Below are positions 4,990 to 6,099 of a DNA stretch of 6,099 nt, piece after piece (the stretch's first letter is position 1; each line of letters starts with the position of its first letter). Made by a program: the position numbers and the translations under genes. This DNA comes from an uncultured Treponema sp. (GTDB lineage: Bacteria; Spirochaetota; Spirochaetia; Treponematales; Treponemataceae): the NCBI GenBank assembly GCA_946538875.1, contig CAMNHD010000108.1:1-6099 (forward strand), in the 5' to 3' direction. The notes under the pieces are model-generated. The model saw only the letters and a list, made by a program, of their open reading frames with translations, made no database searches and was not told where the DNA came from.

Positions 4990-6099
4990 CTGTTCCTGAC
5001 TCCTCTGAAACCGACGGCATCGCTCTTAAAAGATGCAGGAAGTTTCTGGCTTGATTTTGTGCTGCAGAAATCCGGGCTGGAATCCCAGGAACCGCCCTTT
5101 GCAATGTGGTAGGAGTCCCTTGGGCTGTCGTTGCACCATTCCCATACAAGCCCCAGGAGATCGTGTATGCCCTGTGGGAATTCATCCTTTTGCCCAACCG
5201 GGTGAATTGTCTGGCCGGAATTTGCCCCTGTCCATGCCCTTGCGTCCAGTGAAGAAAATCCGGTGAAACCGCCCGCAAGAGAATTCCATTCGCTTTCGTA
5301 GGGGAGACGCCAGCCGTTTTTCAAGGCGTTGATTTTTACTGAGGAAGGGTCGCTAAGGTCGTAGACTGGTTCAAGACCGTCCCTGGCACTTGCACGGTTC
5401 AGAAAATCCAATGCCTGGAACCATGTGACATTGGTCACGGGGTTTGAGTCAGGCCCTGTATGCATTGAGTCGGGCATGAGGGAGTTGAATTCCTGGTTTG
5501 TCACGGGATAACAGGAGACGTATAGCTTGGGGTAGGCCTGTGTCATGAAAAAGCTTGAGCTGCTTTGTGCGCCTTGCGGGGCCTCTTCTGTGGCGGGCTT
5601 TTCGGCGCTGTGATTTGAGCTTTGGACAAAAGTCCTTACTTTTTGCACTGAATCCCTGGCGAGTCTTGCAGTCCGGGTCATAACATTCCTTCCCTGCTGT
5701 GTGAACCAGAAGAATATTACTGCGGCGGCAAGAACTGCGGTCAAAAGCATTCCAAGGACAAAGGGAAGCACATTGGTTCTCTTTTCAGGCCTGAAGCCTG
5801 GATTGACAATCTCCTTTGAGTTTCCTTGTCCGTTAAGGTATATTGAACTTGATGTGTTCACTGTAAACTGCGGAATCTGCCTTTTGTTTGTCTTTGTCTG
5901 GACTTCAGCCCTGACTATGGTCAGTATATCCAGCAGGCTTGTGTGACTGTCGGCGATGTGGGCAAGCAGGGATTCTGTAAAAGGACTGTGGGTTCCATCC
6001 CCGTCGTCTGCGGCAGAACCGGGCTGACAAGCGTAGACAATCAGGCTGTCTGTGCTGCTGTTCGGGTTTGTAAGCGTAAGGCCGCGTGAGGCACCCCTT
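4986..6099 (-). CDS. Caspase-like domain / transmembrane / SUMF1-like fusion protein, 5'-truncated by window edge
   Basis: The frame is open from the window edge through an internal GTG at 5861, giving 370 visible C-terminal residues. Residues 1-88 are the end of a bacterial caspase-like (C14) domain: G-A-S-R-G-L, I-V-Y-A-C-Q-P-G-S-A-A-D-D-G, H-S-P-F-T-E-S-L-L, then V-Q-T-K-T-N-K-R-Q-I-P-Q and I-Y-L-N-G. The catalytic Cys (usually D-A-C-R) should lie just off the edge; the Cys in Y-A-C-Q-P-G is not at that position. One membrane helix spans about 110-133 (V-L-P-F-V-L-G-M-L-L... to F-F-W-F). A Ser/Glu linker leads to a SUMF1/FGE-like domain (about 184-370): P-V-T-N-Q-E-F, N-V-T-W-F-Q-A, W-R-L-P-Y-E-S-E-W, V-W-E-W-C, K-G-G-S-W, V-G-F-R-G-V-R. 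The first FGE active Cys position is Ser and only one Cys follows, so it probably does not make formylglycine. TGA at 4988-4986 overlaps the papain gene's ATG. If the caspase part is cytoplasmic, the SUMF1 part is periplasmic and could be a sensor (inference). Confidence 0.88.
   Translation of the reverse strand, partial: RGASRGLTLTNPNSSTDSLIVYACQPGSAADDGDGTHSPFTESLLAHIADSHTSLLDILTIVRAEVQTKTNKRQIPQFTVNTSSSIYLNGQGNSKEIVNPGFRPEKRTNVLPFVLGMLLTAVLAAAVIFFWFTQQGRNVMTRTARLARDSVQKVRTFVQSSNHSAEKPATEEAPQGAQSSSSFFMTQAYPKLYVSCYPVTNQEFNSLMPDSMHTGPDSNPVTNVTWFQALDFLNRASARDGLEPVYDLSDPSSVKINALKNGWRLPYESEWNSLAGGFTGFSSLDARAWTGANSGQTIHPVGQKDEFPQGIHDLLGLVWEWCNDSPRDSYHIAKGGSWDSSPDFCSTKSSQKLPASFKSDAVGFRGVRNR
4994..5006 (-). 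promoter_or_regulatory. Ribosome binding region of the papain-family gene
   Basis: On the - strand AGAGGAG (5006-5000) ends 10 nt before the ATG at 4989, and a second AGGA (4997-4994) lies 4 nt before it. Both are inside the last codons of the upstream caspase-SUMF1 gene. With the ATGA overlap this indicates coupled re-initiation plus direct binding. Confidence 0.65.

Noticed and set aside
6027..6035. Cys in Y-A-C-Q-P-G as the caspase catalytic cysteine
   Set aside because: This strand aligns with the Y-A-T-x-P-G segment that follows the catalytic D-A-C-R in bacterial caspase homologues, so the nucleophile should be upstream, outside the window.
1..6099. CRISPR array, insertion sequence, tRNA or rRNA gene
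   Set aside because: No regularly spaced repeats, transposase motifs, terminal inverted repeats with duplicated targets, or cloverleaf with TTCGANNC-type arm were found on reading both strands.

Overview
The window looks like a chromosomal segment from a moderate-GC bacterium. A host-associated Treponema-like spirochaete is my best guess. The guess rests on a spirochaete-compatible lipobox (F-A-S-C), the caspase/SUMF1/papain accessory content and the style of the intergenic hairpins. It is an inference, since no rRNA or species-specific marker is present.

Layout. On the + strand, bases 1-1022 hold the 3' part of a GGDEF-EAL cyclic-di-GMP enzyme with a complete EAL domain. A 154-bp gap follows, containing nested inverted repeats and a near-consensus promoter. 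Next comes a two-gene histidine operon, hisH (1177-1857) and hisF (1851-2615), whose products form imidazole glycerol phosphate synthase. Everything after this is on the - strand: queD (2642-3064), a 428-bp non-coding interval (3065-3492), a secreted papain-family lipoprotein peptidase (3493-4989), and a caspase-TM-SUMF1 fusion protein that runs off the right edge (4986-6099).

How the genes work together. HisH releases ammonia from glutamine and HisF uses it to cyclise PRFAR, so the overlapping pair is an obligate partnership. QueD supplies 6-carboxytetrahydropterin for queuosine and 7-deazaguanine synthesis and is a separate transcription unit. The caspase-TM-SUMF1 gene and the papain-DUF4384 lipoprotein gene overlap by ATGA, so they are almost certainly co-translated. 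They form a two-peptidase envelope module and are the least ordinary part of the window.

The most notable points are these. (1) The caspase remnant only becomes visible when the last - strand frame is read through an internal GTG to the window edge. It is fused through one membrane segment to a degenerate formylglycine-enzyme-like domain and coupled to a secreted cysteine protease. (2) hisH and queD share the same start architecture: a promoter with a 17-bp spacer whose -10 box lies exactly 7 nt before the ATG, with no Shine-Dalgarno. This implies leaderless mRNAs. (3) The 3107-3321 interval carries a complete promoter-to-terminator unit for a transcript of about 180 nt that matches no RNA family I recognise.
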